Of a stretch of 64,000 bases of DNA, positions 14,674 to 22,726 are shown piece by piece. Positions within the stretch are counted from its first letter, which is position 1, and the number at the start of each line of letters is the position of its first letter. The notes beneath the pieces were generated by a model that searched no databases, was not told the DNA's origin, and was given only the letters and a program-made list of their open reading frames with translations. The stretch spans positions 20,272 through 84,271 of the forward strand of contig CAZKNJ010000002.1 of assembly GCA_964554185.1 (NCBI GenBank). Direction: 5' to 3'. The stretch comes from CAZKNJ01 sp964554185. GTDB taxonomy: Bacteria; 4484-113. A program made the translations under genes and the position numbers.

Positions 14674-15750
14674 CTAGATGTAATACTGCAGCGTGTCCTC
14701 CGGGTGGTTGCCCACAACCACCTCAAACTCCTGGTAACGGTCGCGGCGGATGACGCCGAAGATCATCAAGTCTCCTTCCTTGGAGTTGTAGACCAGATCT
14801 TCAAACTGCCCGATGGACTTGAGCAGCTCGCCGTTAATCTTCACCACGAAGTCTTGGTAGCGCAGGCCGGCGTCGTAGGCGGGGCTGCCTTCCCACACTT
14901 TGTAGATGAGCATTCCTACATCCCAGTACTCGTCGGGAAGGTTCATGTACATCTTCAGGTCGTCGCTCATTTCGCGGATACGTCCCTGGAAGTTCTGTGA
15001 CCCGGCGTAAGGCATTATGCCGACCCATGGGCGGAACGCAGGCTCCTCTGTATCTATCAGCTCGTCGGTCACGCGTTTCACCAGGTCCGCCGGCATAAAG
15101 AACGTGACGTTCTGCATTGATCCGCCGCCACCGTAAACCGCCTGCATCCCGATAACTTCTCCCGCAGCGTTGAACAGCGGGCTGCCTTCGTTGCCGGTGT
15201 TAACCACGACATCGGTCTGAATCATGCCCGGCACAATCTGCCCGGAAGGCAGGCGGACATTGCGGATGGCGGATACGATGCCGTAGGACAGCGTATGGCC
15301 GTAACCGCCGGCGGAGCCCAGCACCACCACCGACTCGCCCTGCATAATTCTCTTGGGGTCGCCGAACTTCACCGACTTAAGGTCCGCCGGGGGATTCTTT
15401 ATCTTTAGCAGGCCAATACCGTAGCCCTTGTCCTGCACTATCGGCACCGCCTCATACTTGCGGCCGTCCGCCAGCGTAACCTCCATCGCCTCCACATCGT
15501 CCAGCGCGCCTTCAGCCGTAATGATGTAGCCCTGCTTGGAGACAATGGTCCCGGTGTTGTAGCTCTGGAGGATGCGCTGTTGACGCGAAGTGAAAGAAAC
15601 GGAGGCGAAGCTGATGCGCACGCCCTCAATAGTCACGACGTACGGCTTGACCTTCTCGGCAACTTCAGCCGCCATGAAATCGGCGAACGCGGAAGTAGCA
15701 AACACCACCGCAATCGCCAATGCGGTAAATACAACCTTTGCGAGTTTCAT
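14674..15750 (-). CDS. Trypsin/PDZ paralogue A, catalytic triad lost
   Basis: A 358-residue exported protein: signal peptide 1-23, HtrA-like trypsin fold about 25-235, and PDZ domain about 240-345. Aligned with active HtrA motifs, the histidine position (GYIITNNHV) reads GYIITAEGA (Gly81), the aspartate (TDLAVLKI) reads YGIGLLKI (Gly111), and the serine (GNSGGPL) reads GNEGSPL (Glu188). All three catalytic residues are absent, so this is a predicted pseudoprotease that may bind substrates or regulate its neighbour. The PDZ core PAYDAGLRYQDFVVKINGEL is well kept. Last of three same-strand paralogues; the spacing of 28 bases to the middle gene suggests one operon. Confidence 0.85.
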   Translation of the reverse strand: MKLAKVVFTALAIAVVFATSAFADFMAAEVAEKVKPYVVTIEGVRISFASVSFTSRQQRILQSYNTGTIVSKQGYIITAEGALDDVEAMEVTLADGRKYEAVPIVQDKGYGIGLLKIKNPPADLKSVKFGDPKRIMQGESVVVLGSAGGYGHTLSYGIVSAIRNVRLPSGQIVPGMIQTDVVVNTGNEGSPLFNAAGEVIGMQAVYGGGGSMQNVTFFMPADLVKRVTDELIDTEEPAFRPWVGIMPYAGSQNFQGRIREMSDDLKMYMNLPDEYWDVGMLIYKVWEGSPAYDAGLRYQDFVVKINGELLKSIGQFEDLVYNSKEGDLMIFGVIRRDRYQEFEVVVGNHPEDTLQYYI

Positions 15751-15778
15751 ATTTGCTCCTTTTCCCCCTGTCAGCCGC

Positions 15779-16945
15779 CTACACGGAAAAATTATGGATG
15801 TAGGGAGGCTTGGGCACCGCGGTCAGGCGCACCGTGAACACTTTGTTGCCGCGCTTGACCTCAAAGCGGTACTCCTGGCCGATTTCACCGGTAAGCACAC
15901 CTATCCGGAAATCCTCCGGTATGGGCGGCTCTCCGCCGTTCACCGACACTACCTCATCACCTATGCGCAGCCCTGCGACCGCCGCGGGAGAGTCGGGTTC
16001 AACCCCGTACACGTGCAGCCCCGGCTGGCGCATCCGCTCCTTGAACTCGGTATAGGCCTCGGCCTCCTGGATGTTCGGCGGGAAGATGCAGTGCATGCCG
16101 AGCCACGGAATATCGTGGCGCTTATGTTCCAGCACCTCCACCACGAAGTTCTTGGCGAAGTTGATGGGCACGGCAGCGTTGGTCTGCTGTGAAAGCTGCC
16201 AGGCGCCGCCCCAGGAGTTAATGCCGATTACTTCACCATGGCGGTTGAACAGCGGGCCGCCGGAGTTGCCCCCGTTGATGGGCACCTGCATGTTGAATAC
16301 ATAGGGCAGGTTCTGCGCGTAGGTCAGCCCCATGGGTCTACCGCGGAAGTTCCAGTACACCTCAAAGCTCAGGTCGGTGTCGCGGCCCGTGACCACCCGC
16401 ATTGTGGCGGTCTGCCGCAGGCCCCAGAACTCAAACGGGTTGCTGCGGTCAATGGCAATGCCCTCCTCCGCGCCGGGGCTGCCCATGGCCAGCGCCAGAT
16501 CGCCTGATTGCACCTTTTCCGAGTCGCCCAGCGTCACCGGGTAGAGCTTGTCCGGGTCGTAATCGTCTAGCTGGAGCAGCGCCACGTCGTAGTAAGGAGC
16601 GGAAGCGATACGCGTCGCCCGGGCCTTGGAGCCGTCCCAGAAGATAATCTGGGCGGCCGACGCCGCTCCTGCGACATGGTGGTTGGTGATGATGTGCCCC
16701 TGCTTATCAATCACGAAGCCCGAGCCCAGCGACTGCAGCTCCGCCGCCATGATGTTACTGATGTCAATGGGATGGACGACCACCACGCCGCGCTTGACCT
16801 TCTCAATCAGCTCCGGCACATTCACCGGCGTCTCGCGCATTATCGTCAACGCTTCGTCTCCGCTGAGCATTTCCTGGGCGATTGCAGCGTAAGAGAGAAA
16901 CGCCGAAACAACTAGCAGCACAATCAGCAGGCGAGATGTTCTCAT
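15779..16945 (-). CDS. Trypsin/PDZ paralogue B, HtrA-like protease with intact triad
   Basis: A 388-residue exported protein with signal peptide 1-24 (ending AAIAQ-EM). The S1C protease domain (about 45-265) has His90 in HIITNHHVAG, Asp120 in APYYDVALLQL and Ser218 in INGGNSGGPLFN. The C-terminal PDZ domain (about 285-375) contains PAAVAGLRIGDEVVSVNGGE. It is expected to degrade or refold damaged periplasmic proteins. It lies between two paralogues that have lost the triad, which suggests a hetero-oligomer or a substrate-delivery set; that is an inference. GGAGG at about the usual distance supports the start. Confidence 0.9.
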   Translation of the reverse strand: MRTSRLLIVLLVVSAFLSYAAIAQEMLSGDEALTIMRETPVNVPELIEKVKRGVVVVHPIDISNIMAAELQSLGSGFVIDKQGHIITNHHVAGAASAAQIIFWDGSKARATRIASAPYYDVALLQLDDYDPDKLYPVTLGDSEKVQSGDLALAMGSPGAEEGIAIDRSNPFEFWGLRQTATMRVVTGRDTDLSFEVYWNFRGRPMGLTYAQNLPYVFNMQVPINGGNSGGPLFNRHGEVIGINSWGGAWQLSQQTNAAVPINFAKNFVVEVLEHKRHDIPWLGMHCIFPPNIQEAEAYTEFKERMRQPGLHVYGVEPDSPAAVAGLRIGDEVVSVNGGEPPIPEDFRIGVLTGEIGQEYRFEVKRGNKVFTVRLTAVPKPPYIHNFSV

Positions 16946-16987
16946 AATTGCCGTACCTCCGAAACCGTGGCTACCGGGCTGACAGCC

Positions 16988-18154
16988 TTAGTGGCCGTGA
17001 GGGCTTGCCATGCCGCCGCCGCCACCGTCATCGTCCTCTTCAGGTTTCTCCAGCACCTGAACCACAGTATCAAACACATCTCCCCCGGTTGAGCCGGCGA
17101 CATCGCTGACGCCGGGGGTGAATCTCCAGTAGCTCACCGCGACCACCTGGCCGATATCCACGCGCCGCCAGAACGACGAGTAGTCAAACTGGTAGACAAT
17201 CGGGTTGCCGTCCAGCGCGACGATAACATCGCCGGCTTTGAGGCCCGCCAGTTCCGCGGGGCTGCCGGGATCAATGTAGGTGATGAATATGCCGGCGCCG
17301 ATGCGCGGCGGCACCTGGTTCAACGCCCGTATCTGGTCGGTCATGAAGAGCGGCTCGGCGCCAAACCACGGGGTCTTGGCCTCGCCGGCGATAATGCGGT
17401 CCGCCACCCGGGCCAGATCGTTCACCGGTACCGCCAAGTTGATGTTTGACTGGTAGAAGTCCATCACGGTGCCGTAGACAATGCCGATGACCTCGCCGCG
17501 CACATTGGACAGTGGGCCGCCCATCATCGCCAACTGGTAGGCCGCGTCAAACTGGATGTACTGCTCGGTGGGCTCGTCCACGCTGGGAATCTCCTTGCGG
17601 ATGGCGGAGAGCACGCCCACCGTGGAGAGGTAGTCGCGGCCCTGCTCACCGTAGCCGAGGATGGACACCGGCTCGCCCAGGCGCAGCATATCAGAGTTTC
17701 CGAGCTGGGCCGGCACCGGCTGGTAATCGTGCCCCCAGTCCACCTCCAGCACCGCCGTCTTGAACACATCATCGTCGTCCACCAGCTTGGCGGAGAACGT
17801 CTTGCCGTCGTAGGTGATGACGCGTATGTACTCGGCGTCCGTGAGCAGGAACGGCGCCGTTATCACGTACTTCGGGTCCTTGTAGATGAAGCCGCTGCCA
17901 TAGAGCCCGTAAAGCGGCCGCGCGCCCCGGAGGTAGCTCCAGATGGCGTAATCTTCATCGATTCGCGGCTTGTCAAACCGCGTTTCGATGAAGACAACCG
18001 ACGGCTTCAGTATCCGGGCGGCCACATCAGCCGCGTAGTTGAGCTGCCAGCCGGTGGCGACATCGTCCTGCGCCAGCGATGGAATCGCCGCCAGCGCTAC
18101 CGCACAGGCAACCAGTAAACCGCAAAGCCACGTCGCACGCGCATGTGGCCACAT
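16988..18154 (-). CDS. Trypsin/PDZ paralogue C, catalytic triad lost
   Basis: A 388-residue exported protein, first of the three-gene set. The start was placed at ATG 18154 (MWPHARATWLCGLLVACAVA), which has GAGGTG nine bases upstream and yields a normal signal peptide; an upstream in-frame extension was rejected. The protease-like domain has YVITAPFLL where the histidine should be (Phe102), FKTAVLEV at the aspartate (Lys132) and AMMGGPL at the serine (Met201). A PDZ domain follows (PGSPAELAGLKAGDVIVALD). The tail is a run of Asp and Gly ending MASPHGH, possibly metal-binding. Predicted pseudoprotease. Confidence 0.83.
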   Translation of the reverse strand: MWPHARATWLCGLLVACAVALAAIPSLAQDDVATGWQLNYAADVAARILKPSVVFIETRFDKPRIDEDYAIWSYLRGARPLYGLYGSGFIYKDPKYVITAPFLLTDAEYIRVITYDGKTFSAKLVDDDDVFKTAVLEVDWGHDYQPVPAQLGNSDMLRLGEPVSILGYGEQGRDYLSTVGVLSAIRKEIPSVDEPTEQYIQFDAAYQLAMMGGPLSNVRGEVIGIVYGTVMDFYQSNINLAVPVNDLARVADRIIAGEAKTPWFGAEPLFMTDQIRALNQVPPRIGAGIFITYIDPGSPAELAGLKAGDVIVALDGNPIVYQFDYSSFWRRVDIGQVVAVSYWRFTPGVSDVAGSTGGDVFDTVVQVLEKPEEDDDGGGGGMASPHGH

Positions 18155-18176
18155 AGCCTTCACCTCATGTGTTGCT

Positions 18177-19643
18177 TTAATAAGATTGCCCCCAATAGGC
18201 AATGTACTGGGCGGGTCTGCCGGAAAATACACATGTTACCTTACCAGAAGTGACCTCGCTTTTCAACACGCGGACGGTGGCGGAAGTTTGCTCCTTAATC
18301 GCCGCCTCCGTCTCCGCGGTGCCGTCCCATCCGGCCACGGCAAATCCCTTGCCCGCCACGATCTCCTTGAACTCGCCGAAATCGGCCGTTTCCACCAGGC
18401 GGGCGTTCATTTCATCACGCGCGCGCTTTTGTATGCGCTCGTGCACACCATGTAGGACGGCTTCCAGCTTCTCGTGTTCAAAAGTCCCCGCGTCCAGGTC
18501 AAACTTGATGGGCACCTTGGCGCGGTTGTCCCGGGCGACGCTCATCATGTGCGAGGCCGCGAGGTCCTTGGGCCCTATCTCTAGACGCACGGGAACCCCC
18601 TTGAGTTCCCACTTGCTGAACTTGAATCCAGGATTCGTAGTGTCGTCCAGGTCGGCGTGCACCCGCAACGGCTCGCCGAAAGCGGTCGCACCCCGCAGCA
18701 TGGCCGTGAGCTTCTCCGCCGCCTCCAGCACCTGCGCCTTGGTGTCGTCGTAGATGATGGGCACCACCACGACCTGGTAAGGCGCCACCTTGGGCGGCAG
18801 CACCAGCCCGTTGTCGTCCCCGTGCTGCATGATCAGCGCGCCCACGATACGGTGGCTGACGCCCCAGCTGGTGGTCCAGACGTGCTTCTCCACGTTGTCT
18901 TCGTCCAGGAACTTGATATCAAACGCCTTGGCGAAATTCTGGCCCAGGAAGTGGCTGGTGCCGGATTGCAGCGCCTTGCCGTCGGGCATCATCGCCTCGA
19001 TGGCGTAGGTGTCCACCGCGCCGGCGAACTTCTCGCTGTCGCTCTTGCGGCCGGCCAGGACGCTGAGGCAGACGTCCTCCTCGGCGAACGCGCGGTATAG
19101 CTCCAGTATCTTCAGCGTCTCTTCCCGCGCATCCTCTTCGGTGCGGTGGGCGGTGTGCCCTTCCTGCCAGAGAAACTCCAGCGTGCGCAGGAACGGCCGG
19201 GTGGCCTTCTCCCAGCGCACCACGTTGGCCCACTGGTTCTGCAGCACCGGCAGGTCGCGGTAGGAGCCGATCCATTTGGCCCACATCACGCCGATGATGA
19301 CCTCGCTCGTGGGGCGCACCGCCAGCGGCTCCGCCAGCTTCTCGCCGCCGCCGATGGTCACCCACGCGACCTCCGGCGAGAAGCCCTCCACGTGCTCGGC
19401 CTCCTTCATCAGCAGGCTCTTGGGGATGAACAGCGGGTAGTACACATCGCTATGGCCTGCCGCCTTGATGCGACCGCCCAGCAGCGCCTTCACGCGCTCC
19501 CAGATGGCGTAACCGTACTCGCGGTACACCATGCACCCGCGCACGGGCGCGTAATCCGCGAGTTCGCCCTTGAGAATCACGTCGGTATACCAGTCCGACA
19601 GGTTCTCGCTGCGTTTCGCGATGTGTTTTGCTTCAATCGCCAT
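18177..19643 (-). CDS. proS: Prolyl-tRNA synthetase, archaeal/eukaryal type
   Basis: Charges tRNA-Pro. The 488-residue length, the absence of the bacterial editing insertion, and motifs SDWYTDVILKGELADYAPVR, LAVRPTSEVIIGVMWAKWI, RWEKATRPFLRTLEFLWQEG and TSWGVSHRIVGALIMQHGDD identify the type 3 (archaeal-like) form. The anticodon-binding domain follows (about 285-390), with the C-terminal zinc-associated domain after it. A minus-strand TATAAT at 19669-19674 overlaps the first in-frame ATG (19670), so that codon cannot be in the transcript; the second ATG, 19643, was chosen. Mixed type 3 and bacterial ProRS distributions are common, so this says little about ancestry. Confidence 0.93.
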   Translation of the reverse strand: MAIEAKHIAKRSENLSDWYTDVILKGELADYAPVRGCMVYREYGYAIWERVKALLGGRIKAAGHSDVYYPLFIPKSLLMKEAEHVEGFSPEVAWVTIGGGEKLAEPLAVRPTSEVIIGVMWAKWIGSYRDLPVLQNQWANVVRWEKATRPFLRTLEFLWQEGHTAHRTEEDAREETLKILELYRAFAEEDVCLSVLAGRKSDSEKFAGAVDTYAIEAMMPDGKALQSGTSHFLGQNFAKAFDIKFLDEDNVEKHVWTTSWGVSHRIVGALIMQHGDDNGLVLPPKVAPYQVVVVPIIYDDTKAQVLEAAEKLTAMLRGATAFGEPLRVHADLDDTTNPGFKFSKWELKGVPVRLEIGPKDLAASHMMSVARDNRAKVPIKFDLDAGTFEHEKLEAVLHGVHERIQKRARDEMNARLVETADFGEFKEIVAGKGFAVAGWDGTAETEAAIKEQTSATVRVLKSEVTSGKVTCVFSGRPAQYIAYWGQSY

Positions 19644-19668
19644 TTCCGCCGTCCGATACGAAACAATC

Positions 19669-19674
19669 ATTATA
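19669..19674 (-). promoter_or_regulatory. -10 box for proS
   Basis: TATAAT on the minus strand, overlapping an in-frame ATG. It places transcription start near 19662 and selects the ATG at 19643 as the proS start. Confidence 0.45.
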
Positions 19675-19704
19675 ACAAACCTCGCGTGCGGCTCGCCTGC
19701 TGGG

Positions 19705-19785
19705 TAGGCGGGGCTGACTAGCCCCGCTCCGTCGCAGCAACCCGAGGAACTGCCGGGCTGGTCAGCCCGGCGTACCCGATTATCT
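19705..19785. repeat. Intergenic region with two perfect hairpins
   Basis: GCGGGGCT-gact-AGCCCCGC at 19708-19727 and CCGGGCTG-gt-CAGCCCGG at 19753-19770, followed by GCGTACCCGATTATCT that runs into a gap. The motif CCCGGCGTACC recurs at about 56018-56028. No gene is seen from 19644 to the gap. It looks like a dispersed repeat, which would explain the assembly break here. Confidence 0.5.
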
Positions 19786-19885
19786 NNNNNNNNNNNNNNN
19801 NNNNNNNNNNNNNNNNNNNNNNNNNNNNNNNNNNNNNNNNNNNNNNNNNNNNNNNNNNNNNNNNNNNNNNNNNNNNNNNNNNNNN
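19786..19885. other. 100-N scaffold gap (flanks do not overlap)
   Basis: Placeholder gap of unknown true length. The left flank is a repeat region and the right flank begins inside the 3' part of a pseudopilin-like gene copy, so the body of that copy is probably in the gap. Confidence 0.8.
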
Positions 19886-19999
19886 GCGAGGTGAACGATG
19901 CCGGAGATTGGGCGAACGAAGAAAGGCATCCGCGATGCGATAATACTGGTGCTCACGCCCGCCAAGCATGACGACTGGCGGAGACCGCCACGAACGTAG
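19886..19999 (+). pseudogene. 3' remnant of a third pseudopilin-like gene
   Basis: The reading frame KGIRDAIILVLTPAKHDD ending at TAG 19997-19999 matches the C-terminus of the next gene (NGIRDAIILVLVPGED). Thirty bases at 19925-19954 are identical to 20878-20907. An in-frame TGA at 19892-19894, seven bases into the sequence after the gap, means the copy is either frameshifted or misassembled. The only ATG start would be 19898. Most likely a decayed or incompletely assembled tandem duplicate. Confidence 0.5.
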
Positions 20000-20007
20000 G
20001 AAACGAG

Positions 20008-20925
20008 ATGGACACGAAGCAGGAAAACACGAGTGAACCGAAGGCCAACCGTCTGAGCCGCATCTTGGAGCTGTCAGTCGTGGCGATAATCGTGTTCCTC
20101 CTCACCGCAATGGCTATGCCCAATTACGTTAAGACAAGCAACGGCCACCTGCACGGCGAACTCAAGTCCAACATCCACAATATTCAGCTTTCGATTGAAC
20201 GCTACGGAGTCGACCATGACGGAGCCTATCCCCTGTACTTGATCGGTGGGCAGGGCAAATATTCCCCCGCCGGGGAACCGCGAGATGACCTCTCAATCAG
20301 CGACGCTGTGGATTGTCCCGATAAACAGATGCTCTCCGACCAACTGCTCCGCGAGGGGTATATCGATGCGTACCCACGCAATCCATTCTCCTGGAAAAAC
20401 GCCTCGCAGGTTCACGCTACCCAGGTCTCCTACAATGATCCTCTGCGAAACAACACGGACCAAGGACAAATGTATGGCACCCGCTTTGGTCCTTACTGCA
20501 CGCTCATCGGCAACGTCCTGGCGGATAAGTCGCATCCTGAGTTCACCGTGTTTGATTCAGCGGGCGCCGGCACGGTGTACCCCAGCTATGCTGACAGTGG
20601 TTACCCGTACTACGATGTCTGGCCCCGGTTCTCCCGGAAGTCGAAGCCCTATCTACCGGGCATGTTCTTCTACCGGAGCAGAACCGAGACAGTGCGGAGG
20701 GAAGATTCGGAAGGAATGCCAGTTGAGACTGTGGAGGCAGTTGACTATGCATTAGGCGTCTACGGTTCGGAAAAGGACCGAGGACACGACATACTCGGCC
20801 CCGATCCCTTTGGCGTGAATGAGACTTCCCCCTACGGTTTCGATGAAGAAATGGGGCTCAGATACGGCAATCCCAACGGCATCCGCGATGCGATAATACT
20901 GGTGCTCGTCCCGGGGGAGGACTAG
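20008..20925 (+). CDS. Pseudopilin-like membrane-anchored protein 1
   Basis: A 305-residue protein with a cytoplasmic N-terminus of about 18 residues, one hydrophobic helix (LELSVVAIIVFLLTAMAMPN) and then an extended helix, SNIHNIQLSIERYGVDHDGA, like the GspG/type IV pilin stalk. The globular part has four Cys and many Tyr and Pro residues. It keeps the Glu of the pilin helix (ILEL) but lacks the Gly-Phe prepilin-peptidase site (the position before the helix is Leu-Ser). Processing is therefore doubtful. It is followed one base later by a paralogue, and preceded by a remnant of a third. Role unknown; a surface or secretion-associated filament-like protein is the best guess. Confidence 0.6.
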   Translation: MDTKQENTSEPKANRLSRILELSVVAIIVFLLTAMAMPNYVKTSNGHLHGELKSNIHNIQLSIERYGVDHDGAYPLYLIGGQGKYSPAGEPRDDLSISDAVDCPDKQMLSDQLLREGYIDAYPRNPFSWKNASQVHATQVSYNDPLRNNTDQGQMYGTRFGPYCTLIGNVLADKSHPEFTVFDSAGAGTVYPSYADSGYPYYDVWPRFSRKSKPYLPGMFFYRSRTETVRREDSEGMPVETVEAVDYALGVYGSEKDRGHDILGPDPFGVNETSPYGFDEEMGLRYGNPNGIRDAIILVLVPGED

Positions 20926-20926
20926 G

Positions 20927-22021
20927 ATGGAGACTCGGCAGGAAAACACGAATGAACCCGCGGCTAGCGCGAAGCGCCGGAGCTGGGTCGTGGAGTCGGT
21001 GCTCATCATCGTCTTCATCCTGCTGCTGGCCGGCGTCGCGATGCAAGGCCAAACGCAGCGAAGGGAGAAGCTCATGGTCGTGGAGGTCTGCAACGGGCTG
21101 CACGAAATACAGCTCGCCGCCGAGCGCTTCGCGGTGGACACCGGCGGCACCTACCCGGACTACCTCTATGGCGGCGAAGGCAAGTACTCCGCGCCAACCG
21201 AAGAAGACGGGAAGGTCGTGTTCGGCGACATCAGCGAGTGTGCCGGCCGGACGAAGCTCCACGACCCTCTGCTGCGCAAGGGTTACCTCATCGCCTATCC
21301 GGTCAATCCCTTCGCCCGCGACGGAGCGCTGGTGCACCAAACACAGGTGCGGTTCGGCGATCCGCTGCGAAACGGCACGGAAGAAGCAGAGCTCCACGGC
21401 ACGCGCTTCGGCGCCAAGTGCAACCTCATGGGCAATGTCCTTGCGGATTACCGCTACGCCGGCTTCCACCACGCCGATTTCGGCTACCCCTTCTTTGACC
21501 TCTGGCCCGAAGGCGCCAAGAAGCCCAAGTTCTACCTGCCCGGCCAGTTTTTCTACAAGAGCGCCGGCGTGATAGTGGTCGCAAGCAAGGAGACAGGAGA
21601 GGAGTATTCCAAGCGGCCGATTCTGCCGACTGTAGTCGAGTACTACGTGCTGGGCGCATACGGTTCGCCAACATTCAAAGGTCTGGATGTCCTTGGCCCC
21701 GAAACGGACATTCTGTTTGGTCCTTTCGATGAATCCACTGGCCATCACACAGATTACACAGTGCCGTCTTGGACCCGCTCCACGATGACGGAGAAGGATG
21801 CCCAGGGACGCTATCTGGGTAGCCCGTTTGGCAGAGCCGACGACGACCGCGTTGATCGGCCCTCCACGGGCAATCCCAACGGCATCCCTGACGGGGTCGT
21901 GTTGGTGCTGACCCCGGGGGAAGACCCGCCTCGTCCAAACCCCCCTCCAATCCCCGTTGACACCACCCAGCTGCCGGGCGGCTTCAAGGCAACCATTGAA
22001 AGCTGGCGGGAAGGACACTAG
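20927..22021 (+). CDS. Pseudopilin-like membrane-anchored protein 2
   Basis: A 364-residue paralogue of the preceding gene. Both start M(D/E)T(K/R)QENT and share VCNGLHEIQLAAERFAVDTG, PLLRKGYLIAYPVNPF, TQVRFGDPLRNGTEEAELHG and GNPNGI near the end. One transmembrane helix (WVVESVLIIVFILLLAGVAM) precedes the stalk-like helix. The C-terminal 35 residues after TPGEDPPRPNPPPIP are an added proline-rich tail. Ribosome-binding site GGGGGAGG overlaps the end of the upstream gene, so the pair is translationally coupled. No prepilin peptidase motif is present. Specific to this locus in the window; no function assigned. Confidence 0.6.
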   Translation: METRQENTNEPAASAKRRSWVVESVLIIVFILLLAGVAMQGQTQRREKLMVVEVCNGLHEIQLAAERFAVDTGGTYPDYLYGGEGKYSAPTEEDGKVVFGDISECAGRTKLHDPLLRKGYLIAYPVNPFARDGALVHQTQVRFGDPLRNGTEEAELHGTRFGAKCNLMGNVLADYRYAGFHHADFGYPFFDLWPEGAKKPKFYLPGQFFYKSAGVIVVASKETGEEYSKRPILPTVVEYYVLGAYGSPTFKGLDVLGPETDILFGPFDESTGHHTDYTVPSWTRSTMTEKDAQGRYLGSPFGRADDDRVDRPSTGNPNGIPDGVVLVLTPGEDPPRPNPPPIPVDTTQLPGGFKATIESWREGH

Positions 22022-22058
22022 AGGGAGAAGACGCGGATGCCTGTATCAGGAGTTCGCT

Positions 22059-22421
22059 TCAGACCGGCAACGAGCGCTTGCGCAACCGATGCTTCTCTAT
22101 CACTACGATAGATGAAGCGAGTTCTTCGGGCTTCACCAGCCGCAGTGCGTCAGTCAACCTCGTCCTCACATCCTCTTCGCTGAACGCACCGCCGCGGAAC
22201 AGGATAATGCCAGGGGCGGGGAGCTGGCTTGCTGCGAGAAGTCGCGGGAAGTCCAGGTCGGCGGTGACGACCACCATTCCTTCATCGCGGGCCCGCTGGA
22301 GGATATCGGCGTCGGTGGCCTGGCTCATCCCCGCATCCCACGCGTGAATCGCTTCGTGCCCCTCGGCGCGCAGCCACTCAGCGAGGCGCGGCGACAGCGG
22401 CATATCCACGAGGAACTTCAC
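22059..22421 (-). CDS. DUF5615 PIN-like toxin component
   Basis: A 120-residue protein beginning MKFLVDMPLSPRLAEWLRAE, with ADILQRARDEGMVVVTADLD and PAPGIILFRGG. The acidic residues Asp6, Asp38 and Asp56 (in TADLD) are in the positions expected of the PIN-like DUF5615 family, which pairs with DUF433 proteins and is predicted to be a toxin nuclease. Start overlaps the end of the upstream DUF433 gene by four bases (ATGA). Function is predicted from family pairing, not demonstrated. Confidence 0.8.
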   Translation of the reverse strand: MKFLVDMPLSPRLAEWLRAEGHEAIHAWDAGMSQATDADILQRARDEGMVVVTADLDFPRLLAASQLPAPGIILFRGGAFSEEDVRTRLTDALRLVKPEELASSIVVIEKHRLRKRSLPV

Positions 22422-22651
22422 TTCGCCAGCTCGACCGTTTCTTCTTCTGCCAGCCAGGCGGCATAGCGCAGGGCTTCGTCAATGTCTTCCGGCTCCAGGT
22501 AAGGAAACTGCGCCAGGATTGACTCGCGCGTCTCGCCTGACGCCAGCAGCGCCAGTATGCGTGACACCGGGAATCGCAGGCCGCGGATGCACGGCTTGCC
22601 GGTGCACACCGCCGGATCAATGGTTATGCGTTCAAACTTCACGTCATCCAC
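22418..22651 (-). CDS. DUF433 antitoxin-like DNA-binding protein
   Basis: A 77-residue protein typical of DUF433: ERITIDPAVCTGKPCIRGLR then FPVSRILALLASGETRESIL and LEPEDIDEALRYAAWLAEEE. The family is helix-turn-helix-like and is the predicted antitoxin of DUF5615 pairs. The start is GTG, either 22651 or 22642; the second has GGTGG eight bases upstream, so three residues could be lost from the given end. The 4-base overlap with the DUF5615 gene indicates an operon. Confidence 0.8.
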   Translation of the reverse strand: MDDVKFERITIDPAVCTGKPCIRGLRFPVSRILALLASGETRESILAQFPYLEPEDIDEALRYAAWLAEEETVELAK

Positions 22652-22713
22652 CTTTCAGCATCATTATACCAGCGCCGCGCCGCTTGCCAGCACGATAATC
22701 GGCCGCTAGACTG

Positions 22714-22719
22714 TATAGA
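22714..22719 (+). promoter_or_regulatory. -10 box for the polyprenyl synthase gene, leaderless type
   Basis: TATAGA followed by seven bases and ATG 22727. No ribosome-binding site lies in between. Confidence 0.35.
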
Positions 22720-22726
22720 ACCACTG

